Below are positions 10,381 through 22,300 of a stretch of DNA of 64,000 bases, in pieces; within the stretch, counting starts at the first letter, position 1; every line of letters begins with the position of its first letter. The notes below the pieces were generated by a model. The model was not told the origin of the DNA. It made no database searches and saw only the letters and a program-made list of their open reading frames with translations. This DNA comes from Apium graveolens. Taxonomy: Eukaryota; Streptophyta; Magnoliopsida; Apiales; Apiaceae. The stretch covers positions 99,561,261-99,625,260 of the forward strand of contig NC_133653.1 of NCBI RefSeq assembly GCF_009905375.1. Reading direction: 5' to 3'. A program made the position numbers and the translations under genes.

Positions 10381-11046
10381 CTGAGCACTAACAATGATAG
10401 GCAGTTCTTACATCTTCTTGACAAGCTGGAAATCTCAAATCCTAACAATGACATGTACATGAATGCTATCAAGACTGAAGTCTCAAGGATCACAGCTGCT
10501 TTTGATAGATCCCTAAATGAGATGAGCATTTTTGTATATTGTCAGAGTGAAGGATCTTTCAAGGTGTCACTTCATCTATTTGAGAATCGTTCTTTGTCAG
10601 AGATTTGGGTTCTTTTAAACAAAGTCAAGAGAAGCTCAGAATTGAATGAAGTTCTTCGAGAAAGGCTTAAAGAGTTTGCCAGCAGGGCTAGTCCTCAAGT
10701 GGTCAACAATCCTCATCAAGTGAGATTCTTTAAGTCTGATTGTCTTCAAATCTGTCAGCTAGATGTACAATCTCTTAAAGACTACTCAGCTAAGCATCTG
10801 GTCTGGATGGAACATCATTTGAGAACTGCTGGATATTCATCCATGTTGAAGACTCAAGCTGCTGACTTGATTCAAGCTTATTGTGAAAAGAATGTTAAAA
10901 GGTACAATCAACTCAAGAATAAGCTGAAGTCAGTTGGAGTTCAACCAGTCAGACCATCAAGCTTCACTTCAGAAAAGGATCGTGTCTTTGACAAGGAATT
11001 GCTTCAAGATTTAGAAGAAGGTGAAGTCAGAAGAGAAGACAACTGA
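10381..11046 (+). CDS. In-frame extension of the accessory protein beyond TAG
   Basis: Same reading frame as the 905-residue protein, open immediately after TAG (next codon CTG) for 221 codons to TGA. It looks helical and mixed-charge, without known motifs, and ends in an acidic LLQDLEEGEVRREDN tail. The first ATG is at 10453, but no spacing or leader suggests a separate start. Either the TAG is a point mutation of CAG in an 1127-residue protein, or it is a readthrough stop. Stop-codon suppression is established for the env-like frame of soybean SIRE1, at its pol/env boundary. Confidence 0.75.
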   Translation: MSTNNDRQFLHLLDKLEISNPNNDMYMNAIKTEVSRITAAFDRSLNEMSIFVYCQSEGSFKVSLHLFENRSLSEIWVLLNKVKRSSELNEVLRERLKEFASRASPQVVNNPHQVRFFKSDCLQICQLDVQSLKDYSAKHLVWMEHHLRTAGYSSMLKTQAADLIQAYCEKNVKRYNQLKNKLKSVGVQPVRPSSFTSEKDRVFDKELLQDLEEGEVRREDN

Positions 11047-11295
11047 AGTCAATTAGCTCAAAACTCAATGTAATATGATTAGAGCTTTATGAATCAAGAT
11101 AGACTAATGTAGTTATATGTTCAGGCTAGAGGAACATCTATCTTGTATTCACTTGTAAATTTCATTTGGAATCTGGAAAATGTTAAATATAATCCAGAAC
11201 TTTTCTGCTATTTACTTTACATTACTGTTTATATCTTTTTCTTATTTGTTAGTTGAGTTATCCTCTAGGTATTTGTTGTTATTGTCTAACAAGCA
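11047..11295 (+). other. 3' untranslated stretch of element S
   Basis: About 250 bases between the accessory stop and the polypurine tract; no frame or repeat noticed. Confidence 0.7.
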
Positions 11296-11308
11296 AATAG
11301 GGGGAGAT
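11296..11308 (+). other. Polypurine tract of element S
   Basis: AATAGGGGGAGAT abuts the TG of the 3' LTR, the standard plus-strand primer site of Copia elements. Confidence 0.92.
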
Positions 11309-12662
11309 TGAAAGGCATATGTCATAGCCTACTCGTTTATTCGAGTATTTAACTCAACTCAAATAAGAATGTAATAAGTAAATAGTGGATCAATCATCAG
11401 AGAGATCTCACAAAGTAACATATGTCAAAGATCAAAGAAACATTGTTCATCTGCAGACTTGAAGATTCACTGGAAGAAGTTCAAGAATTTGATCATGCCT
11501 CAGTGATGAAAATCAAGATCGTGGATTTAATCAAGTGACAGAGATCTCGTCAAGGTATCATTTATTACAAGGATTCAATCAGAACAACAAAGTCAAGACA
11601 TGAAGAAACGTCACAAAAGTTAGTCACTCATGAACCAGACAGTACATCGAGTGTCAGCATTGAAGTGGCGGAATTGATTCATAAGTCTCAGTGACTTTCA
11701 GAAGATTATCAGAAGAATGGATGCTGCTCAGCGTTAGTATTAATTCTCTATTAATTAATTAAGTCATATAATTTAATTAAGAAAATAAATTATATCTGCA
11801 AAGATTAATTTATTGATTAATTGAATTAAATTGATTAATTAATTTAGAATTAATATTAAGGATTTACAGAATTTTAATTGATTAAAATCTGTTTTAATTC
11901 TAAAAAGACAACTGATTGTACTAGTATGACAATCGGTATGACAATTGATAGTCATACCGAAAGTCATGCTAATTCAGTTGATTGTCTTGATAGAATTATT
12001 ATTTAGATTAAAATCACTTATTAATTCAGTAAGACAATTTCATTTGTACTACTATGACAATCGGTATGACAATCAATAGTCATACCGAAAGTCTTGCTAG
12101 ATCATTTTTAATTGTCTTGCTAGTTGTAAACATTGTCCTACCGAAAGTCTCACTAGCTTAAATGATTGTCATTCCAATTCATTTTTCGGCTGTGTTGTTT
12201 AATAAGAAGCAGAAGACAAGTTCATTCATCATCAATCAAACAGATCACAATATACAAGAACAAAAAGAAAAAGCAGCAGACAAATATTACATCTCATCTG
12301 CAACTTCAAGATTAATTTCTAGATTGTAAAGTTAAAGCTAATCAACTAGAAATACTTATCTTGTTCTTGTGTATCTATCTAGCGGATTAAAATCCCTAGA
12401 ACTTAATCTCAAATCGCATTTAGCATTTGATCTTTTAATTACAAAAATAGAAAAAGTTCATGTCGAATTTATTCTAGATTTGTAATAATTGATTTGAGAT
12501 TAATCCCTTGTAACCGATACCGTAGTTGTAACACCTTTCAAGTTTAATAAAAGTTTTATTTAACTTGAATTTTGTTTCACAATTTTATTCCGCATTTTAT
12601 TCGACTAAACGGTATTGTTTGCATTCAACCCCCCCCTTCTATAAACAAATTGGGACCTAACA
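11309..12662 (+). repeat. 3' LTR of element S
   Basis: 1354 bp, nearly identical to 421-1775 (four substitutions and one C fewer in the C-run, counted by eye). It ends CCTAACA and is followed by the second ACTTG at 12663-12667, after which the interrupted C1 integrase resumes. Confidence 0.95.
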
Positions 12663-12667
12663 ACTTG

Positions 12668-13436
12668 CCTTATATGATTGATAATGATTTCACTAGCTTC
12701 ATCTTTAGATTTAAGGAAACATGTCCAAGTGAATTTTTAGAAATCATCCACAATCACTAGGCAATAACTTTTCTTTGAGATTGACAACACATTGACTGGT
12801 CCAAATAAGTCCATGTGCAATAGTTGCAGTGATTCTTCAATTGTAGATTCAAGCTTCTTCTTGAATAATGCCTTGATCTGTTTTCCCTTTTGACAGGCAT
12901 CACACAGTCCATCCTTTGAGAACTCAACTTAAGGAATGTCTATGACCAGGTCTTCCCTAACTAATTCATTCATAGTCTTGAAGTTCAGATGGGACAGTTC
13001 TTGTGCCACATCCAACATTCATCTTGACTTGCTTTGCTGAAAAGACAAGTAATAGAATCTGCATTACATGAGTTGAAGTCGGCTAGATACACATTTCTTT
13101 TTCTCACTCTAGTGAGAACCACATTGTTGTTCTTGTTTGTAACAACACAGGCTTCTGAATTGAATATTAAAGAGTTGCCTTCATCACATAGCTGACTGAC
13201 GCTCAGTAGATAGTGCTTGAGTCCATCAACTAAGGCGACTTATTCAATGATGACATTGTCTTTAAAAATCAAGCCATATCCCACAGTATACCCTTTGCTG
13301 TCATCTCCAAAAGTAATACTTGGGCCAACGATCTCCTTGAACTCAGTGAGCATGGTAGAATCTCCAGTCATGTGCCTTGAGCAACCACTATCCAGATACC
13401 AAAGATTCTTTCTGATTCTCTGCACACATCAAAATT
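12668..13436 (-). pseudogene. Copia C1 protease, pre-integrase and integrase N-part
   Basis: Reverse strand from 13425: LWYLDSGCSRHMTGD (protease with Asp-Ser-Gly and the SRHMTGD hallmark), then a pre-integrase region with KLSHLNF-like and C-x2-C remnants, then the start of the integrase core up to the S insertion at 12667. Stops and frameshifts break it into short pieces; for example, the protease stretch 13240-13425 ends at a stop. It matches C2 (35590-36330) base for base over long stretches, so both belong to one family. Not functional. Confidence 0.88.
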
Positions 13437-15860
13437 AAATCAAGTTGATTTTGGTACCCAAGTTTCCTTGGGTCTTTCCTTATTAGCCTTTTTCTTAGGT
13501 TTCTTAGGCTTTCCACCATCGGAAGTAGGTGACTGAGGATAAACGTTAGTCCTTGGGGATTGACTATGAATCCCATGATCAATTATAGAATTATTTTGCA
13601 TATTTTTATCAACATGATATTATATAGAATGTGCAAACATGTTATTCTAGTAAGGCATGATAAATGGCATTTGTGGAATATTGAATGCAGCATAATAAGG
13701 AATTTGTGCAAATGGCATATTAGCAAATTGTGCATTTAAATTTTGTGCAGGCATAATAGGCATGGCATTCATTAGTAATGTGGGCATGTTGGGAAATGAG
13801 GGAGGTGTAGATATAGGTGCAAGCATGGCAGATTTATAGTTAACAGATAAACGATTACCACCACCACACTAAACACATATTTTTCTAGGTGCATATTTGT
13901 CAGGTATGTAGTTGTTATGTTTGTTAATCCCTAATTTCCCATTCCTATTGTTCTTCCTTTTAGAGTTTGCCTTGACCTCAATTTTCTCCAATCTGTCGCT
14001 CAACTGCTTCACTGACAGATGCCCCCATTTACTTTTTTGTTTTCCTTGACTTGACTTAATTCTCCTGTAACAAAGTTCTTGGAAACCGATGCATATTTCT
14101 TGTTTAGCTTAGCTAGCTTGGCCCTGCTAATTGGTTTCTTTGCTATCGACATATGTGGTTTCTTGTCATTCAACGGATAATTCTTTTTGGCTATCAAAGG
14201 ATAAACTTCATCATCCTTTGACTCCACATCCGTTGATACACCTTCTACCAACTCAGGATCAAGTTTTTCCTTGAACTTTTTCCAGGCTTCTTCACATAAT
14301 GACTCTATACCTTGAATTATAGTAATTTGAGCATGTACATCCCTTGAGGACTTCCAAGCTTTGATTATCTCTTGCTCTCGTTCAAGCTACTTTCTCGAAA
14401 TCTCCTCTTTCTTCAAAGATTCAGTCAATTCTTCTTTTGCAATCTTGCACTATATCTTCAGTTTCTCAAACTCAATGAATTGAGTTTCTAACACAGTATT
14501 TCTCTAACTTAAAAATATATTATTATCTTTAATTTTTGTGTTTTCTTTAGTAAGTGATTTAAGTGTAACACGCAAGTGATATAAGTCTGTTGACATGTCA
14601 TTTATAGCATCATTACACTCATATTTAGAAAGGTGTGCTAGGTTGGTGGTGATTACTTGATTGCTTGAAGAACAGACTTCTGCTTCATCTTATTTGGCCA
14701 TTAGTGCTAAGTTGACATAGCTTGTTTCTTCATCCTCATCTACCCCATCAGCTGCCCAGTCATTTTCTTGAGCCCTTTCCTTTTGTTTGAGCAGTTCAAA
14801 GTACTTCTTTTTATAATCCACGGGCTCAAACTTCTTTTTCTTAGAACCAAGATTTCTGCATTCATTGGCAAAATGTCCGCTCAAGCCACATTTGAAAGAC
14901 TTGAATTTAGATTTATCCACCATGTTTCTATTTGACTTGATTGCTCCAAAATTCTTTTTGAATTTGAGCTTGGAAAATCTTATTGATAGGAAAGCCAGAT
15001 GTTCATCTATGCCCTCCATTTCATCCTGACTAGGATGGACTTCATGCTCAGCCATTAGCCCCTTTTCTTTGTCTTCACAAACCCTTGAGTTTGGTGCAGA
15101 TTCCACTGCTTCAACCTTTATCTCTTTCACTCTCTCTTGTTCAGTTACCAATGCAATAGATCCTCCCTTCTACCTTCCTTTCTCTATCTGCTCATCTTGT
15201 TCCAACTCTAGCTCATAAGTTTTTAGAATGCCATACAGTCTTTCTAAGGTAAACTCCTTGTAATCTTGAGAATTTCTCAGAGAGACATTCATAGGCTTCC
15301 AATCTTTTGGTAGAGATTTAAGAAATTTCAAGTTTGAATCTTTTGTCTGATAGACTCTTCCATGCAGCTTCAGTGCATTTAGTAGTTTTTGAAATCTACT
15401 AAAAATATCACTCAAAGATTCATTGTCTTCACAATAAAAATGCTCATATTGCTGGAATAGAAGTTGCATCTTATTTTCCCTCACTTGTTCAGTCCATCAC
15501 ATATGATTTGAATTGTATCCCAAATATCCTTAGCAGATTTACAGTTGATAACATTGTCAAACATATTGCTATCATGCTATCAAGACCATTGAACAAAATG
15601 TTTATAGCCTTTTTATCTTTATGCACTTGCTCATTGTCTTCATCTGTCCACCAAGATTTTGGCTTTGGAATGCTTTGCTCATTGCCTACAGCTCCATCAG
15701 CATCTATAGAAGCTCTTCAAGGAACATGAGGACCTTTCTCGATGCAATCAACATACCTTTCATCTTGAGAGAGAAGATGCAGGTGCATTCTCACCTTCTA
15801 GTGGTGATAGTTGTCGTTATTAAGAAAAGGGATCTTCACTCCAACATCCTTCCTACTCAT
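13437..15860 (-). pseudogene. Copia C1 gag with long C-terminal extension
   Basis: The start is the reverse ATG at 15858-15860 (MSRKDVGVKIPF), followed by a UBN2-type capsid region broken by stops (for example 15170-15484 holds LERLYGILKTYELE). One zinc knuckle near 14870-14910 reads CGLSGHFANEC, with its first Cys partly replaced (FKCGLSG). Between the knuckle and the protease lies about 1.4 kb coding for a charged, partly coiled-coil extension (EESLKKEE-type helices, 14009-14650), absent from element S. Extended Gag proteins with coiled coils are known in Sireviruses. Multiple frameshifts make it a relic. Confidence 0.85.
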
Positions 15861-15904
15861 GCTGTTAGTTGTTTTGATCTTTAAACTCTTAGTGTGTCAA
15901 GAGC

Positions 15905-15916
15905 ACTCTGATACCA
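15905..15916 (-). other. Primer binding site of C1
   Basis: The reverse strand reads TGGTATCAGAGT, a tRNA-Met-type site two bases inside the 5' LTR end. Confidence 0.85.
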
Positions 15917-15918
15917 AT

Positions 15919-16125
15919 TATTATTCCCGAACAATCTAACTACAGAATTACAGAAGGAGAGGTTGAATGAAATTCTGGTTTCTTTTGAAAATCTAAAAAC
16001 TTATTATGAATATATATTTAACAATGTTTGAATAAGCTAGTTGCGGATACGAAGTATTTAAGTATTCAAACACAAAGTAAATAAACAAGGTTGTTTAAAA
16101 ACTTCTTGGTGGATTGATTTTTCCA

Positions 16126-16167
<42 letters not shown>

Positions 16168-16929
16168 GATCTCTGTGATGCAAAAGCACACAGCTGCTTA
16201 CAAGAGTTCTTACAAACTGAACTAGAGAGTGCTAAAGATATAGTTTATGAATTCTCTCTTGTTCTTGATTGTCTTAATTAATTAATTAACTCTTTGCTAT
16301 GCTTGGTTTATATTTCACCAAGTTACACGTGTAATAATATAAAACATAAGTCTATTATCTAGGTCTAATCATATGTTTCTTCATTTCTCTGTCCTATGCA
16401 ATCCAGATAGATATAGCATCTTTGAACGCCCCTTTTTGCATGAAATTAGAAATGCTTCTTGATCTTCATAATCCTGATTACAGGCTGCCACATTCCATTT
16501 GTATACAATCAACCCATGTGACTGTCAAGTCGCTTTCAACTGCTATTAAGATCTGACGTTCTTTGAGACTTCAACAATATCTGTTGAGTCCGTTATAAAT
16601 CATCCGTTGAAGGTGCCTTGAGTTATCCGTTGAGAGCTTTGCAGATTATCTGTTGATAGTACTTCCTTAGCAGTTGACACTCTTTCACTTATGCAGAATT
16701 ATAATGCATCATCTATTTGTAATTGGCAAACCTATTATGTATATCTTGCTAGTAGACAACATGACTTGGAATTTCTAACAACTTCTAAGATAATGTGGTA
16801 TATATGACTGTGCTATAGACTTATTTAAACATAATCTACTCCATCACTTTGATGGTTACAAGATCATTTAACTTATCTACTTAGAGTGTTTTGTTGAGTT
16901 ATCATCAAGTCTACAACATATTCCTAACA
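15919..16929 (-). repeat. 5' LTR of Copia C1
   Basis: About 1011 bp. Reverse strand starts TGTTAGGAATATGTTGTAG and ends GGGAATAATA (the terminal CA has mutated). It matches the C2 LTR at 38813-39826. Inside are four ATCYGTTGA words about 22-24 bases apart (16579-16656), a TATAAACC-type TATA box on the reverse strand near 16305, and an expanded TA microsatellite. At 16930 the sequence passes directly into C3 pol, marking C1 as an insertion into C3. The likely target duplication is ATCAA (16930-16934), with its partner outside the window. Confidence 0.88.
16128..16164. repeat. (TA)n microsatellite inside the C1 LTR
   Basis: About 18 TA units; the matching place in the C2 LTR (near 39019) has only about four, so this is a local expansion after insertion. 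Confidence 0.9.
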
Positions 16930-16934
16930 ATCAA

Positions 16935-18250
16935 TATCATCTTCCTTCTGAATACTTGGGAACTTGGCATAATCAAATGTTACATTAAGGCTTTTCACAA
17001 CCTTTTGATCACTAATCACATACACCCTGTAAGCTTTTGACTCCAAAGAATAGCCCAGAAAGATACCTTATTCAGCTTTAGCATCAAACTTGCCAAGATG
17101 CTCATAAACCTTAAGCACAAAGCACTTTCCTCCAAACACAGGAAAGTATTTCACTGATGTTTTCTTGTTGTCCATTAACTCATAAGGGGTCTTTTCATAC
17201 ATCTTATTGATCATGGTTCTATTTTGAGTATAGCATGCAGTGTTAACTGCTTCAGCCCAAAAGTAGGTAGGAAGATTGGCTTCATTAAGCATAGTCCTTG
17301 CAGTTTCAACCAATATTCAATTCTTCCTCTCAACCACTACATTTTGTTATGGAGTCCTTGGTGTTGAAAACTGTCTTGAGATGCCCTTCTCGACATAGAA
17401 ATCATTCAGCTTTGCATTTCTGAATTTTGTTCCATTATCTGATCTGATTGTTCGCACAGGCACTCCAACTTCTAACTCAATCTTGTTGATGTGATCAATA
17501 ATTATATTAGTTGCTTCATCCTTTTAATGTAAGAATAAAACCCACGTGTATCTGGAATAGTCATCAACAATCACTATGCCATATTTCTTTCTAGACATAA
17601 ACATGACATTGACAAGGCCAAACAAATCCATGTGAAGAAGTTGTAGTGGTTTAGTGATGTCAGTCATTGTCTTCTTCTTGTGTGATGCCCTCTTTGACTT
17701 TCCCTTCTCACATGCTTCGCGGAGTCCATCTGGACTAAATTCTATCTCGGGAAATCCTCTCACCAATTCCCTTTTAACCAAAGAATTCATGGTCTTGAAG
17801 TTCAAGTGGGAGAGCTTCTTATGCCATAACCAACTTTCATCTGGGGAGGCTTTACTATAGAAACACATTACTTGACCATCTGCAGAATTCCAGTCAGCTA
17901 CAAACAAATCACCTTTTCTAACTCCATTGAGAGTCAACTTCTCATTCTTCTGATTAGAGATCAAACATTTCTCCTTCTTGAACAATACTTCGCATCCATT
18001 GTCACAGAATTGACTGATACTGAGGAGATTATGCATAAGACCTTCAACCAGAAAGATTTCTTCAATGATGACATTGCCAATTTCCAAATAGCCATATCCT
18101 GAAGTATAACCTTTGCTGTCATCTCCAAAAGTAACTACTGGGCCAGCTGTCTCAACCACCTTTGATAGCAGGGCTCTATCTCCAATCATATGCCTTGAAC
18201 ATCCACTGTCCAGAATCCACATGACCTTCTTCTGCTTAATGCCCTGAAAA
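16935..18250 (-). pseudogene. Copia C3 protease, pre-integrase and integrase relic
   Basis: Reverse strand: WILDSGCSRHMIGD protease near 18205-18230; pre-integrase WLWHKKLSHLNF with LREAC where the zinc finger needs C-x2-C (first Cys now Arg); integrase start MDLFGLVNV with the first Asp; after a break near 17520, the core resumes with the catalytic-Glu block (17068-17340) and the FGGKCFVLK block; the last codons before 16935 are the linker after integrase. Several stops and frameshifts are present. The rest of pol is outside the window because C1 inserted here. Confidence 0.88.
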
Positions 18251-20106
18251 TAAAGATGATTAAGTTTTCTTTGGTACCCAAACTGAGTTGGGTCCAGAAT
18301 ACTTAGAAGCATTTGAATATATAACATTTCTTTTAACATAATTAACAGGCTGAACGGTTTTTTCTGTATCATTGAATGTTTCCTTGTCACTTTCAGAAGC
18401 ACCAATAGACTTGCTCTTGGGCTTGGTGACAGATGCCACTTTCCTAGATTTAGGAAGGCTTACATTCTTTGATCTACCAGTATTCTTACTAGCATGCTTA
18501 TCATGATCATGAGATGTATTATGTGAGTGTGTGGAATCAAGATAAGTGTGCATGAAAGATATGACACATGGCATGCAAACAGATTTATCACACTTAGAAA
18601 CTTTAGGCATGTTAGGAATGTTATGCACATAAGCATTTTTAGCATTGTCTATTTTAACCTTTTTACAAGCATGAGTAAGGTGACCAGCATAACCAAAATT
18701 ATTATATAACTTCCTAGGGCCATTAGTTCCTATCATGCCATTTGTTTCTATTCTTCTAAGTCTTGGAAGTGAAATCTAGTCCAACAAAAGATAATTCAGA
18801 TTCACTGGTAACAGACTTAGGTTTCTTTACCTTTTGTCTCTTTGAGAGCTCGAGATCCTCAAAAAGCATCTCATGATGAATATAAAGATTATCTTCATTA
18901 AAGGACTCTATAATAGATTTCTTAAACAAAGGCTTCTTAGCTTCCTTAAGAATATAAGGTGTATTAGGGGGGATTAACAACTTTTTCTACAGGGTCATTT
19001 TCAACTACTCGTTTCTTAGAAGCTTTTATAAGTTCATCGTAGTCTAGACCTGTCCCAACCTTTCCACCTACTACTTGATCAAATATGAGCTTCTTAGCAA
19101 GATTTGCAGAATTAGTAAAAGCATACAATTTAGTTTCTAATTCTGCATTCTTGTTCCTTAGCTCTTCCTCTGTCTCAAGGTGCTTCGTAACCTTAAGCTC
19201 TAAATAAGCATTGTCTTACTTAAGGTTTTCCACACTGACCCTATCTAGAACTAATTTATCATTTTTATCTTTAACTTTCTTTAGTTCTATTTTAAGGTCT
19301 TCGACATCAAGCATAGTACATCTTAGTGTAGTACTCATATTTCTATACACTTCTTTTACGACATCATGTTGTTCAATGCATTCCTTAGTATTGCATCGTG
19401 CCTTAAGATAGTGATGAGAAACTGTATTTCCATACACTAGGACAGTCTCCCTGAAAGCGACATAGTGTTCATTCTCACATAGATTATCAGGAGGTAAAGC
19501 TCGAACAGTTGGAAATTTTTACCTTAGAAGAAGATTCTGCCATCAATGCTAGATTTCCATATTGTTCTTCTTCATCATCGGTGTCATCCCAGCTCTTCCC
19601 TTTAGCTATGTAAGATTTCACTGGATACTTCCTTGAGCTACCTGAGTCCTTCTTCTGATAAGCTTTACCTTTATCCGTTGCTTGCTGAGACTTTCTGTAC
19701 TCAGTGGCAAAGTGCCCAACCTCATCACAATTGTAGCATCTAAACCTGCTTCTATCAACCATCCCTGTCTTGAACCTGATTCAGGAGATGAACTTGACCT
19801 CTGACCACGGTTGCTGCTTCCAAAACCCCTAAAGCCTTGCTTCCTTCTAAACCTGATGTTAATCAACATCCCAGCTAAGTTGGCCATAATAGGGTGTTCC
19901 ATTCCTTGCATCTCGTCAATGATGTAGTAGTCACTAGGATTACCAGAGAGGTTTCAATCATCCATCTCAGCTTCTAAGAGCGCATCAGCTTTAGTCTTAG
20001 GCTTTTCAACAGTAATGTCAAGCTCTTTGATTCCACTAGCTACAAGAGCAGTTGTCTTATGTAGTTCAGCATTTTTGCTATCAACTATACCACCACCATA
20101 GATGAT
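18251..20106 (-). pseudogene. Copia C3 gag, C-terminal part with extension
   Basis: The reverse strand carries the zinc knuckle CYNCDEVGHFATEY near 19700-19745 (last Cys now Tyr), the acidic SWDDTDDEEEQYGNLALMA segment after it (19540-19610), then about 1.3 kb of gag extension including a predicted coiled coil (19216-19437) before the protease. Upstream (19780-20106) is the basic RGFGSSNRGQR region and capsid end. The frame is cut at 20107-20111 by element B; the N-terminal half lies at 28122-28767. Stops and frameshifts throughout. Confidence 0.87.
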
Positions 20107-20111
20107 CTTCC

Positions 20112-21781
20112 TGTTGGATTTTTAAACGCAGCGGGGCATGGCAAAACACTTTTACACATACAAAATCCAAATAAAAGCATATAAATCGTGAATAAAAATT
20201 CGAGGGATCGAATCTAACCTTTAAAAATAATTCGGAGACAACGATCAGAGATCCTTAGCAGTTGCTCCTCAAGTGTGAAGCACTCCACCGGTATCCACCA
20301 AGAAAACGACTTTTAGGAGGAGGAGGTGGAGAGAATTTGGTTTTCTGAAACTTTTGGGTTTCTGGGGTTTGATATGGGTTCGAATAAAATTAGGGTCTAT
20401 AATAGTATATTTATAGGCAAAATTTTCAGCTGAAATTTTCCCATAAATAATATTATTATTATCCCATTTATTATTCTCATTAATAATTAAAACACCTTTT
20501 AATCATTAATCCTTTTTCTAAACACTTTAGAAATAATTCTCTCTCTTGCTTTAATTTCCAAAAATTAAATCCTTTAATTAATAATATTAAGAACTTTTCT
20601 TAATTAATTTATAATCAATTAAATCTCATTTAATCAATTATTAAATTTGCCAATTAATTATTTATTTCATAAATAAATAATTATTAGCCATTATTAATTA
20701 ATTCCTCCACCATTAAATCATTCTCTTTTTATGGTGTGACCCTGTAGGTTCAATATTAAGCCGGTAGTAGAAATAAATAATAATAAAACTATTTTATCAT
20801 TATTTATATAAATTCTCTAATTTATTAAATATGATTAATTAATTAATCACATTTATTCTACATTGTGAGTGATGTTTCTCAACATATCGCGACTATCCGA
20901 ATAATATGAATTCACTGCTTAGAATACCAAGAACCTGTCAGTGAATAGTTACCCTACAATAAACTCCTTCTACCCTACAATGTCCCGATTAAATACAAGG
21001 CATGGATCTCGTGTCAAGCCTATCTAATTCAATCACTTGCTTACCATTTACTATGCGTAGTTCTATGCAAATTAGAAACTCCTTTCTAATTTCATTCACT
21101 CTGGCCAGAGATTTCTGAACTAGCATAAGTGGATCAGCCTTGAACATTCGCTTCCTTCACTGGAAGGGGTAGATCCTTTATTGATCATACACTATCTTCG
21201 TGTACAAATTCCTATACCCAGAAGAGCCCTAATAATTGTCCCTAGAGACTAAGAACTAAACCAAAGCATAGTTCAGTGTACACAAGATGACTATGATGAC
21301 CTCAAGTCTAAGGATACTTGTACAACTATCACTATGTGAACAACTGCTGACACGTGAGTGAACTCCATCAGTTGTTCAGCTGTGCGAGTCATGTTCAGTG
21401 AACTTATTCTATAATAAGTACCTACATACTAGCTATAGTGTCACCACACAAATGTCTATGAGAACAGACATCCTTCATAATGAAGCAAGCATAGTATGTA
21501 CCGATCTTTGCGGATTATTAATTACCAGTTAGTAATCCTATGACCAGGAACTATTTAAGTTTAGAGTTATCATCTTTTTAGGTCTCACTATTATGATCTC
21601 ATCATAATCCATAAAAATCTTTACTCTAAACTATGGTATATCTTATTTAAACACTTAAATAGATAAAGCCCGTAATAAAAACAAAACAAGTCTTTATTAA
21701 TATCAATGAAATCGAAACAGATTACATAAAAGTTATTCCTAAATCCTTATACATGATTGGACTTAGGACATATTCCTTTCA
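20112..21781 (-). repeat. 3' LTR of element B
   Basis: 1670 bp; reverse strand starts TGAAAGGAATATGTCC and ends AAAAATCCAACA. The direct repeat is at 26447-28116. The reverse polypurine tract AGTGGGAGATT lies immediately to the right (21782-21792). Confidence 0.95.
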
Positions 21782-22300
21782 ATCTCCCACTTGTACTAAA
21801 GCCAATCACTCTGGTATCTAATACCCATCTCATCTTTATGACGATCAAAGTGACTTTCAAAAAGTAGCTTTGTGAGTGGGTCTGCTATGTTGTTATGTGT
21901 GTCAACTCTAATTCAATACAATACAAGAAATGTTACCGCGCTCCCACTAACCCTTTTGTAGACGCATGGTTCATCTTCGTTTTTTATAAAATCAAACTCT
22001 TTGATTGTCTCATCAAAATGAATGTTCCATCTTTCGAGAAGCCTGCTTTAAACCATATATGGTTCGCAGCAGCTTACACACTAGGTTTTCATTTCTCTTG
22101 GAAAGAAAACCATCTGGCTAATTTCCAGATCTCATAGTCGTAGTAAGCAGCATTCGCAAGCAAAATCCGAACTGATTTTAACAGGGCTACAGGTAAAAGG
22201 TTTCATCAAAGTCAATCCATTGCCTTTGTTTGAATTCTTTTGCCACAAGCCTGGCCTTAAAGGTCTCCACCTGGCCATCTGCTATAATCTATCTTTTGTA
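21782..22300 (-). pseudogene. Element B reverse transcriptase and RNase H remnants
   Basis: Reverse strand: VETFKARLVAKEFKQ and DFDETF (start of RT) near 22190-22290, then a deletion; LRTIYGLKQASRKMEH (RT middle) near 22030-22090; EFDFIKNEDEPCVYKR near 21945-22000; then a jump to IADPLTKLLFESHFDRH, the C-terminus of Copia RNase H, ending near 21790. The YVDD catalytic motif and nearly all of RNase H are missing. The joins look like separate internal deletions. Confidence 0.82.

Larger units (their letters stand above)
421..12662 (+). mobile_element. Element S: complete young Sirevirus-like Ty1/copia retrotransposon with accessory ORF
   Basis: A full-length LTR retrotransposon of 12242 bp. 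In order it has a 5' LTR, a tRNA-Met-type primer site, gag, pol (protease, integrase, reverse transcriptase, RNase H, the Copia order), a 1.27 kb non-coding spacer with hairpins and a TATA box, a large accessory frame, a polypurine tract and a 3' LTR. By eye the LTRs differ at four bases plus one C in a poly-C run, so the insertion is recent. It sits in the forward direction inside the reverse-strand integrase of C1. Length, gag and pol motifs, C-run near the LTR end and an extra ORF after pol fit the Sirevirus (SIRE/Maximus) lineage. Damage seen: TAA between gag and pol, TAG in the accessory frame, and a lost integrase zinc-finger cysteine. Confidence 0.95.

Noticed and set aside
7663..11046. 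Calling the accessory frame of element S an envelope gene
   Set aside because: No signal peptide, hydrophobic membrane anchor or furin-like site is visible; only the position matches.
16128..16164. (TA)n run as the TATA box of the C1 LTR
   Set aside because: In the reverse orientation it lies near the LTR 3' end, downstream of the better TATAAACC near 16305, and C2 has only a short run there.
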